64,000 bases of DNA from Trichomonas vaginalis G3 (GCF_026262505.1 NC_067205.1:25921693-25985692); one strand, 5' to 3'. Shown: positions 23,015-33,162, counted from the stretch's first letter. Notes: generated by a model from the sequence alone, not told the origin. Numbers and translations: made by a program.

Positions 23015-23638
23015 ATGACAACAACAAACGACAACAGCAACTATATCGTTTCTGATGAAAAAGTTATTGATTCATTAGTTGAGGAATTAGTTGTGGCAGA
23101 AACTAAAACCCTCAACGAAAGAATTGGTGAAAACACGATTGATTTACATAACTACCTCAAACATGATGGAGGAAGAGGAAGGAAAACCGGTATGGCTTTA
23201 TTAGTAAATAAAATATCAAATTTAACGATTATAGATGTTGATATCAATAAATCGTACAATGATGAACTTAAAGAAACAGTTAGAAAAGACATTTTATCAA
23301 AACTTTCGGATAAAGATGTTATCGTTAAAACCGCTTCAGGAGGTCTTCACATTTATTGCAACACTAATTTCTTCTATGCAGTTTCGAACAGAATGATTAA
23401 ATGCTATTCCTGCAATGATTATGATATTGATATCATGACTTCTATTGATGATTCAAAACGTTCTTTAGTAGTTATGGCTGATTCAAGAGTTCGCAAGAAT
23501 GCAACAGAACCAATCAATACATACTCATTCATTCGTGGAAGTTATGACTCAACATTAACCAGAACAGTGAATGATATATTAAATGATTTGAATATTAAGG
23601 TAAAAGTTGAACAGAAGAACGATGCCGCTTTTAAATGA
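23015..23638 (+). CDS. Archaeo-eukaryotic primase (AEP/PrimPol)-like protein
   Basis: The 207-residue product has the three AEP core motifs in order: IIDVDI (DxD metal ligands, about residue 73), TASGGLHIYC (GG..H, about residue 110) and YDIDIM (third acidic motif, about residue 142). This pattern is typical of viral D5-type and PrimPol primases, which make primers or extend DNA. The start is in a TATAAATG context with an upstream T-rich box, like other Polinton genes. No helicase domain follows. The last codons (DAAFK) come from a fold-back junction with capsid-gene sequence, so the original C-terminus is probably lost. No homologue is present in Polinton B. The assignment rests on motifs only. 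Confidence 0.6.
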   Translation: MTTTNDNSNYIVSDEKVIDSLVEELVVAETKTLNERIGENTIDLHNYLKHDGGRGRKTGMALLVNKISNLTIIDVDINKSYNDELKETVRKDILSKLSDKDVIVKTASGGLHIYCNTNFFYAVSNRMIKCYSCNDYDIDIMTSIDDSKRSLVVMADSRVRKNATEPINTYSFIRGSYDSTLTRTVNDILNDLNIKVKVEQKNDAAFK

Positions 23639-23964
23639 TTTGATGATTTGTAACCAACGAATAAACGCATACATTTAAAAGCGGCATCACATGTGAAAGC
23701 TTTATTTGAAACTAGAGTTGCTTTAACTTTGCGTTTAATATATGTGTCACCTAATTGATTCACATCATGAGCTGGATTTGTAATTCTTAAATGAGTTTGT
23801 TTATCATCAAAATATGGAGCATCAGAGTCATAGCATGAACTTTCAAGTTCTCTATAATATCTTCTACTGTCATTCTTCGCGAATATTTCATTTATCTTTT
23901 CGAATGAATGAAACACATTTCCATTAATCGGTTTGGTGTTTGGCACTAAATAGTTAGTCGTCAT
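23636..23964 (-). pseudogene. Major capsid protein gene, 5' fragment
   Basis: From its start at 23964 this frame matches the first about 109 codons of the capsid gene at 39363-41002 in Polinton B. It then ends abruptly at the inverted junction with the primase gene. The rest of the capsid gene is absent. The copy shows that Polinton B lost two bases near 39457, because here that region stays in frame. Confidence 0.88.
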
Positions 23965-24034
23965 TTATTAATAAATAAAAAAATCAAAATTAAAAGATGG
24001 AAATGAATTTTTAATTTTAATGAAATAATCAACT

Positions 24035-24250
24035 ATGGCTGCAGGTATATTTAAGAAACTGTGGGATAGAGTAAAAAGAGGAGCGAGTAAAGTTTGGGAA
24101 ACATTGAAGAAGGGGGCAAATTGGATATTTAAGAATAAAGAAGCAATTAGTGACGTTGCTGAATCAATAACGCCAAAAGCTGCCCCAATAAGAGAAATTT
24201 TAAATAAAGGAGAAAAAGTTTATCAAAGACTACAACCGATACTAAGATAA
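24035..24250 (+). CDS. Small basic amphipathic Polinton protein (type 1)
   Basis: A 71-residue, lysine-rich protein beginning MAAGIFKKLWDRVKRGA, homologous to 39081-39293 in Polinton B. The first 30 residues would form an amphipathic helix with aromatic residues on one face. It lies tail-to-tail with the neighbouring 78-codon gene, which opens with almost the same residues. It is perhaps a minor virion or membrane-active protein, as small amphipathic capsid-interior proteins occur in related viruses, but that is inference. Confidence 0.7.
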   Translation: MAAGIFKKLWDRVKRGASKVWETLKKGANWIFKNKEAISDVAESITPKAAPIREILNKGEKVYQRLQPILR

Positions 24251-24270
24251 AAATAATATTTATTTTTCCA

Positions 24271-24507
24271 CTATCTACCACCTATTTTATTAAGTATTCC
24301 TTCAGCAATTCCACCAATTGCGTTACCTGCTTGTGCTCCCATCGCCGGATTACCTGCTTTAGTACCTAATACTCCACCTATGATAGTTCCTGCCGTTTTC
24401 GCTACTGGTGCCAAAAAGTTTGCAACGGGTTTAATAACCTTTTTATAAACCCAACCTGCAGCTTTCTTAATTCCATCCCATAATTTTTTAAAGAATCCTG
24501 CCGCCAT
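24271..24507 (-). CDS. Small Gly/Ala-rich amphipathic Polinton protein (type 2)
   Basis: A 78-residue protein homologous to 38820-39056. It opens MAAGFFKKLWDGIKKAAGW and then has a Gly/Ala-rich, glycine-zipper-like segment with IIGGVLG and GAQAGNAIGG, ending NKIGGR. This suggests membrane insertion or disruption. The 20-base gap to the convergent partner contains an AT palindrome (AAAAATAA, then TTATTTTT) that could end both transcripts. Confidence 0.72.
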   Translation of the reverse strand: MAAGFFKKLWDGIKKAAGWVYKKVIKPVANFLAPVAKTAGTIIGGVLGTKAGNPAMGAQAGNAIGGIAEGILNKIGGR

Positions 24508-24573
24508 TTCTGATTTAATATTAATTAAAAAATATATTTCATCACTTATATTCTAATTTTTATTTAATGATAA

Positions 24574-24933
24574 ATGAAACCAATGTTAAAAATAAATGAA
24601 ACAGAGGAAGAAATAAGTGAAAATGTTCAACAAAAAATAAACGTTGTTAAACCAATTACTGAAATAAAAATTTTTTCATCTGTTGAAGAATTTAATGACT
24701 ATTATACCAATAATAAAAAATTATTTGAAGAATTGACAACATGTAAATTGAATAAAATGTTTAAAGTTGATGGATTCAAAATTTCAAAAATAAAGGGGGT
24801 GGTTAGTTTGAAATCTATTCTCCAATCAAGAATCACCTCATTAATGAAAATAGATGATTTAACAAAAAGAATAGAAGAGATTGAAGAAAGAATGAATCAA
24901 ATAATTGATTTCATAAATTCAAATAATCATTAG
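24574..24933 (+). CDS. Small conserved Polinton protein, hairpin-free version
   Basis: The 119-residue, charged protein is homologous to 38345-38752 in Polinton B. It opens MKPMLKINETEEE and ends in a predicted coiled coil (TKRIEEIEERMNQI). It starts in a TAAATG context. Compared with B it lacks nine extra codons after FKV and a C-terminal extension; both extras in B consist of mini-hairpins, so A probably shows the ancestral form. No known family is recognised. Confidence 0.75.
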   Translation: MKPMLKINETEEEISENVQQKINVVKPITEIKIFSSVEEFNDYYTNNKKLFEELTTCKLNKMFKVDGFKISKIKGVVSLKSILQSRITSLMKIDDLTKRIEEIEERMNQIIDFINSNNH

Positions 24934-24970
24934 TTTCTCATTTCTTTTTACTCGTTTATGAGGTTTTTGA

Positions 24971-25262
24971 TTACGGTTTCATTGATTCCATTCAGGATTT
25001 AAACATTGTTTAATTAATCGTGGAATATCTGACATCATCTATATATAACTTCTTTTATTTCATTATGTTTGGGCTGAGTGTAAATGTCTTACAATTTTGA
25101 AAATTTTTTAAATCTTGATTTATTCAAAAACGTAAGAATAAAAACCGTAAGAATCATACATTTATTACTTCATATGTTAAAAAAAATGATACAAAATCGT
25201 TCTATATTGTATGAATTCTTACGTTTACAAAAAAAGTCACACAACCCGTCATATATACTACT
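24971..25262 (-). repeat. Right TIR of Polinton A (292 bp)
   Basis: Inverted copy of 11236-11527, ending in CT and followed by GAGGAA. On its inner side (24934-24970) the remnant of the 195-codon TIR gene continues a little further than at the left end. Confidence 0.93.
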
Positions 25263-25975
25263 GAGGAATTTTAATTTTAATGTTTTTATATTTTTAATAA
25301 GAATTTTAAAATTTTCATGATACATCTTTGCCTGATACGTTTTCACGAAGTTAAGAGCACCCATTAACTGAAAATTTAAAAATCTCTTAATGCATTGTTT
25401 CTTCTTGTTTTTTTTTCTAAAGTTCTTAAATCAAAGCTCTATAATTCTTTTTTAACTACAATTACTAATTCTGTTTATCTGATATTTTTAAATTCCTTTT
25501 CCTATCATTTTTCTGCCTCAATATGGAGTGAAACTATCAAAAATTTGAATAAGAGACTTTACGAAGGAAAATGGGTTTATATGTAAATGTATATTAAAGA
25601 ATTAATTGAAAAAAAAATCTTTATTTTTAAAACAGAATTAAGGGTGCACTGTAATCGGTATTGTTTTTTATTTTAAGCTCCTTTTATTTGTTTACACCTC
25701 CATATCCATGGCTATTTTCTAAACAAATTCATAAGTTTTTCACTTGGTTGCCGATTCAAAAGGAGTTTTTCCATACATATTTTAAACGGCTAACATTAAA
25801 AATTGAGCGGTGGATTTCATAAATGATTCTAATTTGCAGCATATTTATACAGTATTATTCTATTATGAACATATTGAATATATTATATACGATTTGTAAC
25901 TTCTAAAATAATATATCTATTACATTTGGTAGTGAGTTTTCACACATAAATTGTTAACTCAAATGAAAAGTGGAC

Positions 25976-26103
25976 TTAAGGCTGCACTTACGCCCATCTG
26001 ACATTAATTCAAATTTTTGACAACCGGCGTGAAGCGTCATTAAAATTCAACCTTAAACTATTGAATTGAAGCCCATGTCATAGGGGCGTAAGTACATCCT
26101 TAA
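25976..26103. mobile_element. Candidate 128-bp MITE with TTAA ends
   Basis: TTAAGG at the left and CCTTAA at the right border inverted arms of about 30 bases. The left arm has CTGCACTTACGCCC and the right, read inverted, has ATGTACTTACGCCCC; about five positions differ. The interior is noncoding. TTAA borders recall piggyBac-type non-autonomous elements, but no second copy or empty site is available here. Confidence 0.45.
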
Positions 26104-26402
26104 ATTTTGAAGAATAAAATATCAATCATTCAATGCACATTTTTCCTGCACAACAATATGATTAGAACTTTCCGATATATCAAAATTTGAAAGTGTCAGT
26201 ATGGAGGGAAAGTACGAATTTTTTTTAATTTTTTTAATTTTTTTTATTTTTTTTAATTTCTTGAGTAATATTGAAAACAAGAAGTTTGTCTAGACTTTTT
26301 AATGCTCGATTTTAAGGTTCCGTCAAATTTACACTTTTGTTGCGTTTTTAAAGGCTTTCACGCATGTAAAAAACACCCCAAAAGTGAGATTCTCACGCTT
26401 AT

Positions 26403-26450
26403 GATTATTTTTGTTTTTAATGCCGTACAGCATTTGAATCAAAAATAATC
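26403..26450. repeat. Nested hairpin in intergenic DNA
   Basis: Outer arms GATTATTTTTG and CAAAAATAATC (11 bp) enclose inner arms AATGC and GCATT around CGTACA. It is not next to a gene end, so a terminator role is doubtful. Confidence 0.55.
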
Positions 26451-27502
26451 GTTTTCATGAGAAAAATCGTTTGAATCACTCCTAGAGCTATTACAATAGC
26501 TCACTAAATATAACTGCAATGGGATATATACTTAAGTTTGAGCGTATTTTAATTTTAATTTCTTCGCAGCAAATGAATTACTTGATTTACTTTCGAATTG
26601 CTTGAATAAGTATTACATATTAAATATATTACATTTAAATGTTAACTCAGACACGAAATGTCAAATTGAATTCAATTTATCGCTTAAGGGCGTGCAGCAA
26701 CATACAGATTTGGCAGCTTGAACTTAATTCTATATCCATATAATGAATATAATTAATGTAATACAATTATAACAGAATTATAGAAAAATATATATGTTTT
26801 GCATGGTCAAAATGAAAAACACTTCTAGCGAGTATGCAACAATATAATTCCAATAAACCTATATAGGAAGTATCAGAATATATGTTTAGAAACAAAAATT
26901 TGCAATTTGAACTTGATTCTCTCTTAATTTCAAAAGTCTGAATAGGTAATCTATCTAATTTTTCTTAAATACTGAATTTTTAGTTGACCTTCTGACAATT
27001 CCATTTCCAAACTATGATTTTGAAATTGAAATCGAATCAAATCTTCAATTTTTTCTTAGTAAATCTTATTTTCCGAGTTAATTCCCATTATACAATGATA
27101 AATAGAATCAATTATATAATTTTTACACACCGAGTGAACTTATCAAGATTCTGAAGGAGGACACCAATTTTGAGAAGACAGTACAGGCGCACTAAATTTC
27201 TAAAAAAGTAACATAAAGCAATTTAAAGTTAATATTTTTGTTTTTATATAAACTTAAAATTGAAATAAGTATCGTTTTTCGGTATTCAATCTATAGGATA
27301 AAAATATCTCGGGTATGCTTTGGAAATCAATCAATTTCTTCTTTAACATATAATTAACATGAACAAACCTTATAAAAATAAAAATTCTAAAAAGATTTCG
27401 AATGTAAATATAGAATTATCATGAAAAATTCAATACTTAAGACATTTTATAACAAACACGAAGATTAACAATCATAGTGCTATCAACAAAATCTTCGAAC
27501 AT

Positions 27503-27967
27503 TCATTTTGGAATTGATGGAATTTGGGTATTATTCCCTTGAGAAACAAGATCTTCTATACGAGGAATTGAAGGAAATTGGAATTGGGCTGGGGGATCTG
27601 CCTTTGGTTTTTGAGGCCTTGGGTGATGAGCTGCGGCCTTTTTTTGGTTTCTCTGAATTTGACAAAATCTAATTTTAACTTGGTCACCTGATCTATTTTT
27701 TGTTAAAAATTTAGATATTGTTGCCCAATTATTATGAAATAGTTTATACCCTTCTAAAATAACTTTATCCTCTTCGGGTGTGAAGGGAGACATATCCTTA
27801 CTTAAAAAACTCCTATATCTCTCTTCAATCGCTTTCTTTTTATGAAGATCTCCAATAAGTTCGAGAATACGAGATATAGCCCTTTCTTTATCATTGGGAT
27901 ATTGACTATAAAACTCAAGAATAACTCTATCATCTTCTTTAGTAAATCTGTGAACGACTTTACTCAT
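27503..27967 (-). CDS. Myb-like DNA-binding protein
   Basis: The 154-residue protein has two Myb/SANT-type repeats. Repeat one spans about residues 7-54 (FTKEDDRVILEFYSQYP ... IEERYRSFL) and repeat two about 58-105 (FTPEEDKVILEGYKLFHNNWATISKFL ... VKIRFCQI, quoted in pieces). The spaced aromatic residues and final basic helix fit R2R3-type DNA binding. A short proline-rich tail follows. Small two-repeat Myb proteins are common trichomonad transcription factors, some of which bind promoter elements. The target is unknown. The start is supported by TCATTTTT shortly upstream. Confidence 0.88.
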   Translation of the reverse strand: MSKVVHRFTKEDDRVILEFYSQYPNDKERAISRILELIGDLHKKKAIEERYRSFLSKDMSPFTPEEDKVILEGYKLFHNNWATISKFLTKNRSGDQVKIRFCQIQRNQKKAAAHHPRPQKPKADPPAQFQFPSIPRIEDLVSQGNNTQIPSIPK

Positions 27968-27972
27968 TGCTA

Positions 27973-27980
27973 AAAAATGA
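27973..27980 (-). promoter_or_regulatory. Initiator-like TCATTTTT before the Myb gene
   Basis: TCATTTTT on the minus strand ends five bases before the ATG at 27967, the position expected for a trichomonad initiator. Confidence 0.55.
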
Positions 27981-28575
27981 AATCGTGAAATTCAATATTT
28001 CTGAATTAAAATATTAATGATTTGTAATATTCTACCTATTACCGATAAAATCGGGAATAAAAATTTCAATGGTAGCTCGTATACAATTAGAATTTTGAAT
28101 TTCCGCGGTTTTCAATTTTGAGAGGTTCAAAAATTGTAAATATTCAGGTATTTGACTCGATTTCAATTCGAATATTCTGATTTAATATTATTAGTTTATA
28201 TAGATAGATGTTAATCAATATTTTTCAACCTCAAATCGCCTCCATTTTGAGTATTTTTTGACTCGGTTTCCTTCTCAAAATAGTATCCTGGAAAAACCAT
28301 GATTCGATTAAATTCACCTGTTTTTAAAGTGAAACGACTTTCCAAAAAACGAATAAAAGGGCATTTTCAGACCAAACCCCGGCTATCGTCATTGGCATTT
28401 GGGTGGTTAACGTTTAGTTTACAATTAATATTCATGCTCTACTAAACATTTTTTATCAAAAAAGAATGAATAAAAAGAAAAAACATGGAAGTTCTTGAAG
28501 AAAAATAATTTTCGGAAAAAATTTGATGGGTAATTTACATATATTATTTTTATACATAAGTAACCAACTTACATT
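27981..28575. other. Intergenic region
   Basis: About 600 bases between the Myb gene and the 3' end of the FNT-type gene. No gene, repeat or RNA is recognised. Confidence 0.5.
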
Positions 28576-29448
28576 TTATAAAGAAACGTTTGGAGAATCC
28601 TCTTTTTCGGATTCTTTATCTTCATGCTGTTCAGCTTGTAATTGCTGTTGTTTCTTCTTTTCGAAATATTGTTGCATATAAGCTGGGCAGCTTACAATAA
28701 CAAATGAACCAACCATATTACCAAGGGAAACGAGAATCAAGTTAATGAACGTGTTCTTCCACGTCATATTCTTTGGACCATTGACTTGCATGATACCATT
28801 TGCTAAGCAGAACCAGTTTGCCATGCAGTGCTCTAAGCTCATTGTAGAGAAGTTACCGATAGCCATGAAAACAGCAAGGCATTTGCCGCAGAAGGTCTGA
28901 GACATATTAGCCATGAATGTAGCAATTGAAACGAGAGCATTGCAAGCCATAGCACGGACAAACATTTCGTGATATTTCATATGTGTCTTCTTAAAGCAAA
29001 CTGCAGCAACCTTTTGTCCTACAAAACCATCATACGGGTTTCTTGAAACACCTGTTGCCCAACCTGTGAAGAAGGCACCGAAAATGCAACCCAAAGCATT
29101 GAAAACATAAGTCATTGCTGCTGCATAAATGAGTCTGCCAGCTGGAGCACGTCTGTTAAGACCTGCAAGACAGATTGGAACGAAATCACCTGTAAATAAG
29201 TAATCGTTAAGGAAAATGATGTAATGGAGACCAATAGCGAAGCAAAGAGCAAACATAATTGTTTGTCCTGATTCAAGTTGAGCAACGACACCGAAAAGGA
29301 AAGAGAAAGAAATCATGACACCTGAAAGGAATGATCTGATCATGAAATTCCATACATTTTGATATGCACGGATAGCACCTGCATCTGTGATCCTGTTTGC
29401 TGCCTCACCATATGAGATCATATCGCTGATAAGCGTTGTTGGCTTCAT
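28576..29448 (-). CDS. Formate/nitrite transporter (FNT) family channel
   Basis: The 290-residue product has six likely membrane helices and FNT family motifs. These are LFTGDFVPICLAGL in the first half, FVRAMACNALVSIATFMA (the CN-L-V motif), FSTMSLEHCMANWF (the F..G/S-EH..AN motif), and LILVSLGNMVGSF near the end. FNT channels carry small monovalent acids such as formate, nitrite or lactate across membranes; the substrate cannot be told here. The cytoplasmic tail is Gln- and Glu-rich. I place the start at 29448 (MKPTTLISD) because a TCATTTTT initiator-like motif directly precedes it; the frame also runs upstream without an ATG. Confidence 0.93.
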   Translation of the reverse strand: MKPTTLISDMISYGEAANRITDAGAIRAYQNVWNFMIRSFLSGVMISFSFLFGVVAQLESGQTIMFALCFAIGLHYIIFLNDYLFTGDFVPICLAGLNRRAPAGRLIYAAAMTYVFNALGCIFGAFFTGWATGVSRNPYDGFVGQKVAAVCFKKTHMKYHEMFVRAMACNALVSIATFMANMSQTFCGKCLAVFMAIGNFSTMSLEHCMANWFCLANGIMQVNGPKNMTWKNTFINLILVSLGNMVGSFVIVSCPAYMQQYFEKKKQQQLQAEQHEDKESEKEDSPNVSL

Positions 29449-29449
29449 G

Positions 29450-29457
29450 AAAAATGA
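29450..29457 (-). promoter_or_regulatory. Initiator-like TCATTTTT before the FNT gene
   Basis: The motif lies one base before the ATG at 29448 on the minus strand. It decides between this start and an upstream in-frame TTG. Confidence 0.55.
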
Positions 29458-30429
29458 ATTAAATTCTTGGGATACTCGATTTATTTTTTTCAATTAGGAG
29501 AACTTATTTATTGAATTTCAAAAATATTATCACATTTCTATTGACATGCAGAATTAAACACATTTTGTTTTCATCGTTATTTTTGAATGGGAATTAACAA
29601 TCAGAATTCAAAAATTTCAATAATTATATAAATTTCTGAAGGACCTATCCATATATTAATTTCGAAGCATTACTCATGCAAGTTAATAAAAAACATTTCA
29701 ATTTGACAATTTTTCTTGGAAGACGAACAAACTCACAAACTGCCTCAATTAACAATCCGAACAAAATTAATGGGGACGGTTTGATAGTATCATTGCAATG
29801 ATAGAATACTCATAGAAACAAGCTTGAAATAAAGCTTTGTTTCAGTTTTGATTTAATCAATATTTTGGAAATGAAAAATAAGATTCATATCATGAGCCAC
29901 ATGGCTAACACACAATATAATATGGCTAAATAAGGATATATCCTTTGAATATTCTTTCGATTGTTAATATTCACCAATTTGCATATTGCAATCAATAGTA
30001 TATTTCTAGATGATGTTTTTGGCCATCATAAATTTTCATAAAATTTTACTTTCAAAATTTGATTAATTCAAGATTAGTGATAATATGAAATAAATAGTGC
30101 CATTAATTTGCTATGACACAAAATAATATTTTTGACGGAAAAATACTCACAGTTTGAATAGTTTTACGGGAACTATTGAGTTTTTTAACAAATTTCAGAG
30201 ATATTGTTTTCTGGGTTGAAAAATCAGTTATTTTATTATACTACAATTCTTCTATTTATATTAAATTTTTATAATTTGAGTGGAAAATTTGCTTGTTAAT
30301 TAGATAATCAGTTTGGAATAACATCCAAGCGATCGGCTACGCCAATTATATATAGTTTAGATCATGTATCACATTTATAGAGTGAGGGGATTATTTTGAT
30401 CAGTTTTGAGATTTTGAATTTTATTTTTT
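29458..30429. other. Intergenic region
   Basis: About 970 AT-rich bases with no supported gene, RNA or repeat. Confidence 0.5.
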
Positions 30430-31890
30430 TTAATTTCCATCTTTATCAATATGGGAAACATAAAACTCACCATCAGCCTTGAATAAATCAATTGGAAGAA
30501 TGTTATTTTCGACTAGTCTGAGTAAAACATCTTCAGAAATATTTTTGAACTTAACCTCGCTAAAGGTTTTGTCATCTAGCGTGTTTTTGTCACGGTTCAG
30601 CCATCCTCTACAGTTCGGAGAACCGCATAAACATTTGATTGCCTTATCTTCCGGTTCATAAGGTAATTTATAATCATAAGTCAATTCTTCGCACGGATTA
30701 ATGTCTTTGATTGCAACTAACACTACAGCGAAACGACCATTGAGTTTAATAATTCGAGATTCACAATTTGGATCGCAACTGTGATTAATCCATCTCGCAA
30801 TGCCTCCACGAAATGTTGCATCTAAATAATGATCTGAATCTGCCTTAAAAACATAAGTTCCGTGGTTTCCCATTTTTTCATAATTTATTTGTCTTTTATC
30901 AGCTATAATTGGTCTTATAACTTCACCAATATATTCTATGACTTTCTCGCCTTTCCGAATTGGTATCGTTGTTTTCACTCCAAAACCTTCAATTTTACTT
31001 TTCTCAAATCTGATGTAATTTAGTTTCATGTCTTTGGTATCGAGTTCTACTGAGATAAGATCAGAGTTCGCGCCTTTGAAACTCGATAAAAGTTGATAAA
31101 ATTTTTGATTTTGTCTTTCTTCATCTTTAAGAGTTTCCTCGATAATATCCAATTGTTTTCTATTGGCATTTGCTGCTCTGTAATATTTGTCTCGTTTCTT
31201 GAATGATAAACACTTAATCGGAACAATTCTTGAACACTTAGGGATTTTTCCTGTAACAAGTTGTGCCTTTGGTCTGCTTATAACTGCTGGCTTTATATCT
31301 TCGGTTTCTGGCGGAATTTGTGGAGGTGGTAAAGGTAAATTAATATTATCGGTTTCTTTTTTAACTTTTTTAGTTATTTGAGGTACAGGAATGCTTGGCT
31401 TTTCGAATTTGATCTTTGGTTCTTTAGGTTTTTCATTCTGGGGAATAATTTTTGATGATTTTTCTTTCTTTTCACGTTGATGATCATGAGAGGTAGTTTT
31501 ACGATCACCAATATCAATTTTAACTCTCAAATCTTTATTTTCTCTATTAGGTCTTCTATGATTTTCAAATCTTTCTCTCTTTTCAATTTGACTAGGATGA
31601 TCTGCATTTTCATGTCTGATATGTTCTCTCGTTACTCGCATTTCAGAATTTTGTTGAATATTTTTTGATCTTGATCGAATAACTTCTTTTTTATCTTCTT
31701 TATTATTATGATTCATAACTTTTGGACTATCAGAACGAGTGGGTGTTTTTATTTCTGATTTATCTTCACGATTTGTCATTCTATTTGAAAATGATTTTTT
31801 TCTTTCATCCTCATCGTATGAACTAGGATTATCCAGCGAATCACTCGAGCTATGCCTACGTTGTGGCCGGATTCTCTTGTTCATCATCAT
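30430..31890 (-). CDS. SET-domain histone methyltransferase, SET1/MLL-like
   Basis: The 486-residue protein has a disordered, basic and acidic mixed N-terminal 200 residues and a lysine-rich middle. A SET domain follows at about residues 295-445. Motifs are SKIEGFGVKTTIPIRKGEKV, YIGEVI, GTYVFKAD, ARWINHSCDPNC, EELTYDYKLP and a post-SET cysteine cluster CLCGSPNCRGWLN. This arrangement, with LTYDYK directly before the post-SET, is that of SET1/MLL enzymes, which methylate histone H3 lysine 4 in COMPASS-type complexes. The RNA-binding domain of yeast Set1 is absent. The substrate remains an inference from the family. Confidence 0.92.
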   Translation of the reverse strand: MMMNKRIRPQRRHSSSDSLDNPSSYDEDERKKSFSNRMTNREDKSEIKTPTRSDSPKVMNHNNKEDKKEVIRSRSKNIQQNSEMRVTREHIRHENADHPSQIEKRERFENHRRPNRENKDLRVKIDIGDRKTTSHDHQREKKEKSSKIIPQNEKPKEPKIKFEKPSIPVPQITKKVKKETDNINLPLPPPQIPPETEDIKPAVISRPKAQLVTGKIPKCSRIVPIKCLSFKKRDKYYRAANANRKQLDIIEETLKDEERQNQKFYQLLSSFKGANSDLISVELDTKDMKLNYIRFEKSKIEGFGVKTTIPIRKGEKVIEYIGEVIRPIIADKRQINYEKMGNHGTYVFKADSDHYLDATFRGGIARWINHSCDPNCESRIIKLNGRFAVVLVAIKDINPCEELTYDYKLPYEPEDKAIKCLCGSPNCRGWLNRDKNTLDDKTFSEVKFKNISEDVLLRLVENNILPIDLFKADGEFYVSHIDKDGN

Positions 31891-32864
31891 TTTTACTAGA
31901 AATAAAAGGCAAAATTTAAAATGTGCTAAAAAGTGACATTTATCGGAATAGTGCTGAAAATTAGTTTTACGTTTAATTAATCATACTAACAATCACCATT
32001 CAAAATGATAAGTTATGAAAATGAATAAAAAGTGCAATGATAGAGGTAGGGTAACGATAGGTCAAAAAGGCTTCTCTGATAGATTTCCTTGCCTTTTGGA
32101 TATGCTATAATATATAGCCTAGCATGATAGGATATGATGTCAAAAGTTAGAACATAACTTAGGATCTTGAGAAAAATGAAAAACAAAAATTACATAAAAA
32201 AAGAAAAATTTTATCTAATTTGTTTTTTTGGACCGAATAAGTAATTTTATTGAATTTCAATACGACACATAGATTTTATTATTAGTAATAAATATAATGG
32301 TTTACTATTAACAAGGAACCTAAACTAATGAAAATTTGATTTCAAATATTGTATATGATTATCATAGATTACCAAAATATATTGCTATTTATGAGGATAT
32401 AATATTGATTATTAGTAAATCGTATAAATTTAATAAATATACCATGAATATTGAATGAATTTCTTGATTCATAGGGGTAAAACGCGCTTTTATATGATTT
32501 AGACAGAGAATTTATGAGATGTAAATAACACAATAAAGGTTTATATTGAATATTTTCTAAAAATAAATCGAAATTATAAAAAACAATACATTTATTCATT
32601 GAAACTACTTGGACAAATATGAAACAAGCATTCAGGCAATACTTTTGAGACTTCAACGCATCTGATAATTTTTATATAACTTCACCTCTTATGCTTAGAG
32701 TGGAGGTATTGAGATCGTATAAGTATAGATGAGCTCACATTCAGATATGATGTGTGAACTTCTGTTTTCACTGCAATTTTGAATCAGAATAAACTCAAAA
32801 CAAGAATAAAATGATATACTCACTCTCTAAGTGTGTTCGAGATTTAAAGTTGTATGAATAAACG

Positions 32865-32913
32865 ATTCATCTTTCGAAGCCTCCCATTTAATGAGAGACT
32901 TCGAAAGATGAAT
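32865..32913. repeat. 15-bp inverted repeat
   Basis: ATTCATCTTTCGAAG at 32865-32879 pairs perfectly with 32899-32913 across a 19-base spacer. Confidence 0.85.
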
Positions 32914-33114
32914 GTATTCATGTAGATGAAATACTATATATGACCATGTGTGATACTAAAGATATCAAAATGTTCATTTTTAAGTGCAATAGAAGGGTTA
33001 TCTCTCGTAAAATCTCAATTTAAGGAAGATTAGAAAGAACTCCTTTCCTAAGTAGATAGTGTGTGGTTTCTGTCTTTTGGTTGATCAGGAACTATGAAAT
33101 TAAGTCGGATAGAA

Positions 33115-33162
33115 GAAGTTCTTTCCAAAACAGACTCCAAATGAGTTGTTCGAAAGAACTTC
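33115..33162. repeat. 11-bp inverted repeat
   Basis: GAAGTTCTTTC at 33115-33125 pairs perfectly with GAAAGAACTTC at 33152-33162. Similar GAAAGAACT strings occur just upstream. Confidence 0.75.

Larger units (their letters stand above)
11236..25262. mobile_element. Polinton/Maverick A, deletion derivative with nested insertions
   Basis: The element starts 5'-AG and ends CT-3', as Polintons do. It is bounded by 292-bp inverted repeats and a perfect 6-bp duplication GAGGAA at 11230-11235 and 25263-25268. It encodes polymerase B, retroviral-type integrase and several genes homologous to Polinton B, in inverted map order. The capsid gene survives only as a 5' fragment, and the ATPase, fibre and other virion genes are missing. 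A 3.3-kb DDE element and a 1.3-kb mariner lie inside one small gene; without them the element is about 9.4 kb. PolB and integrase both have breaks, so it is probably not autonomous. It lies about 295 bases upstream of the glycoprotein start codon. Confidence 0.95.
25269..27502. other. AT-rich intergenic region with a MITE-like element
   Basis: I see no protein gene in these 2.2 kb. Listed separately are a 128-bp inverted-repeat element (25976-26103) and a hairpin (26403-26450). Short open frames at 25395 and elsewhere have AT-random composition. Confidence 0.55.

Noticed and set aside
32369-32656. 95-codon minus-strand frame
   Set aside because: Composition is that of AT-rich random DNA; no motif or start signal.
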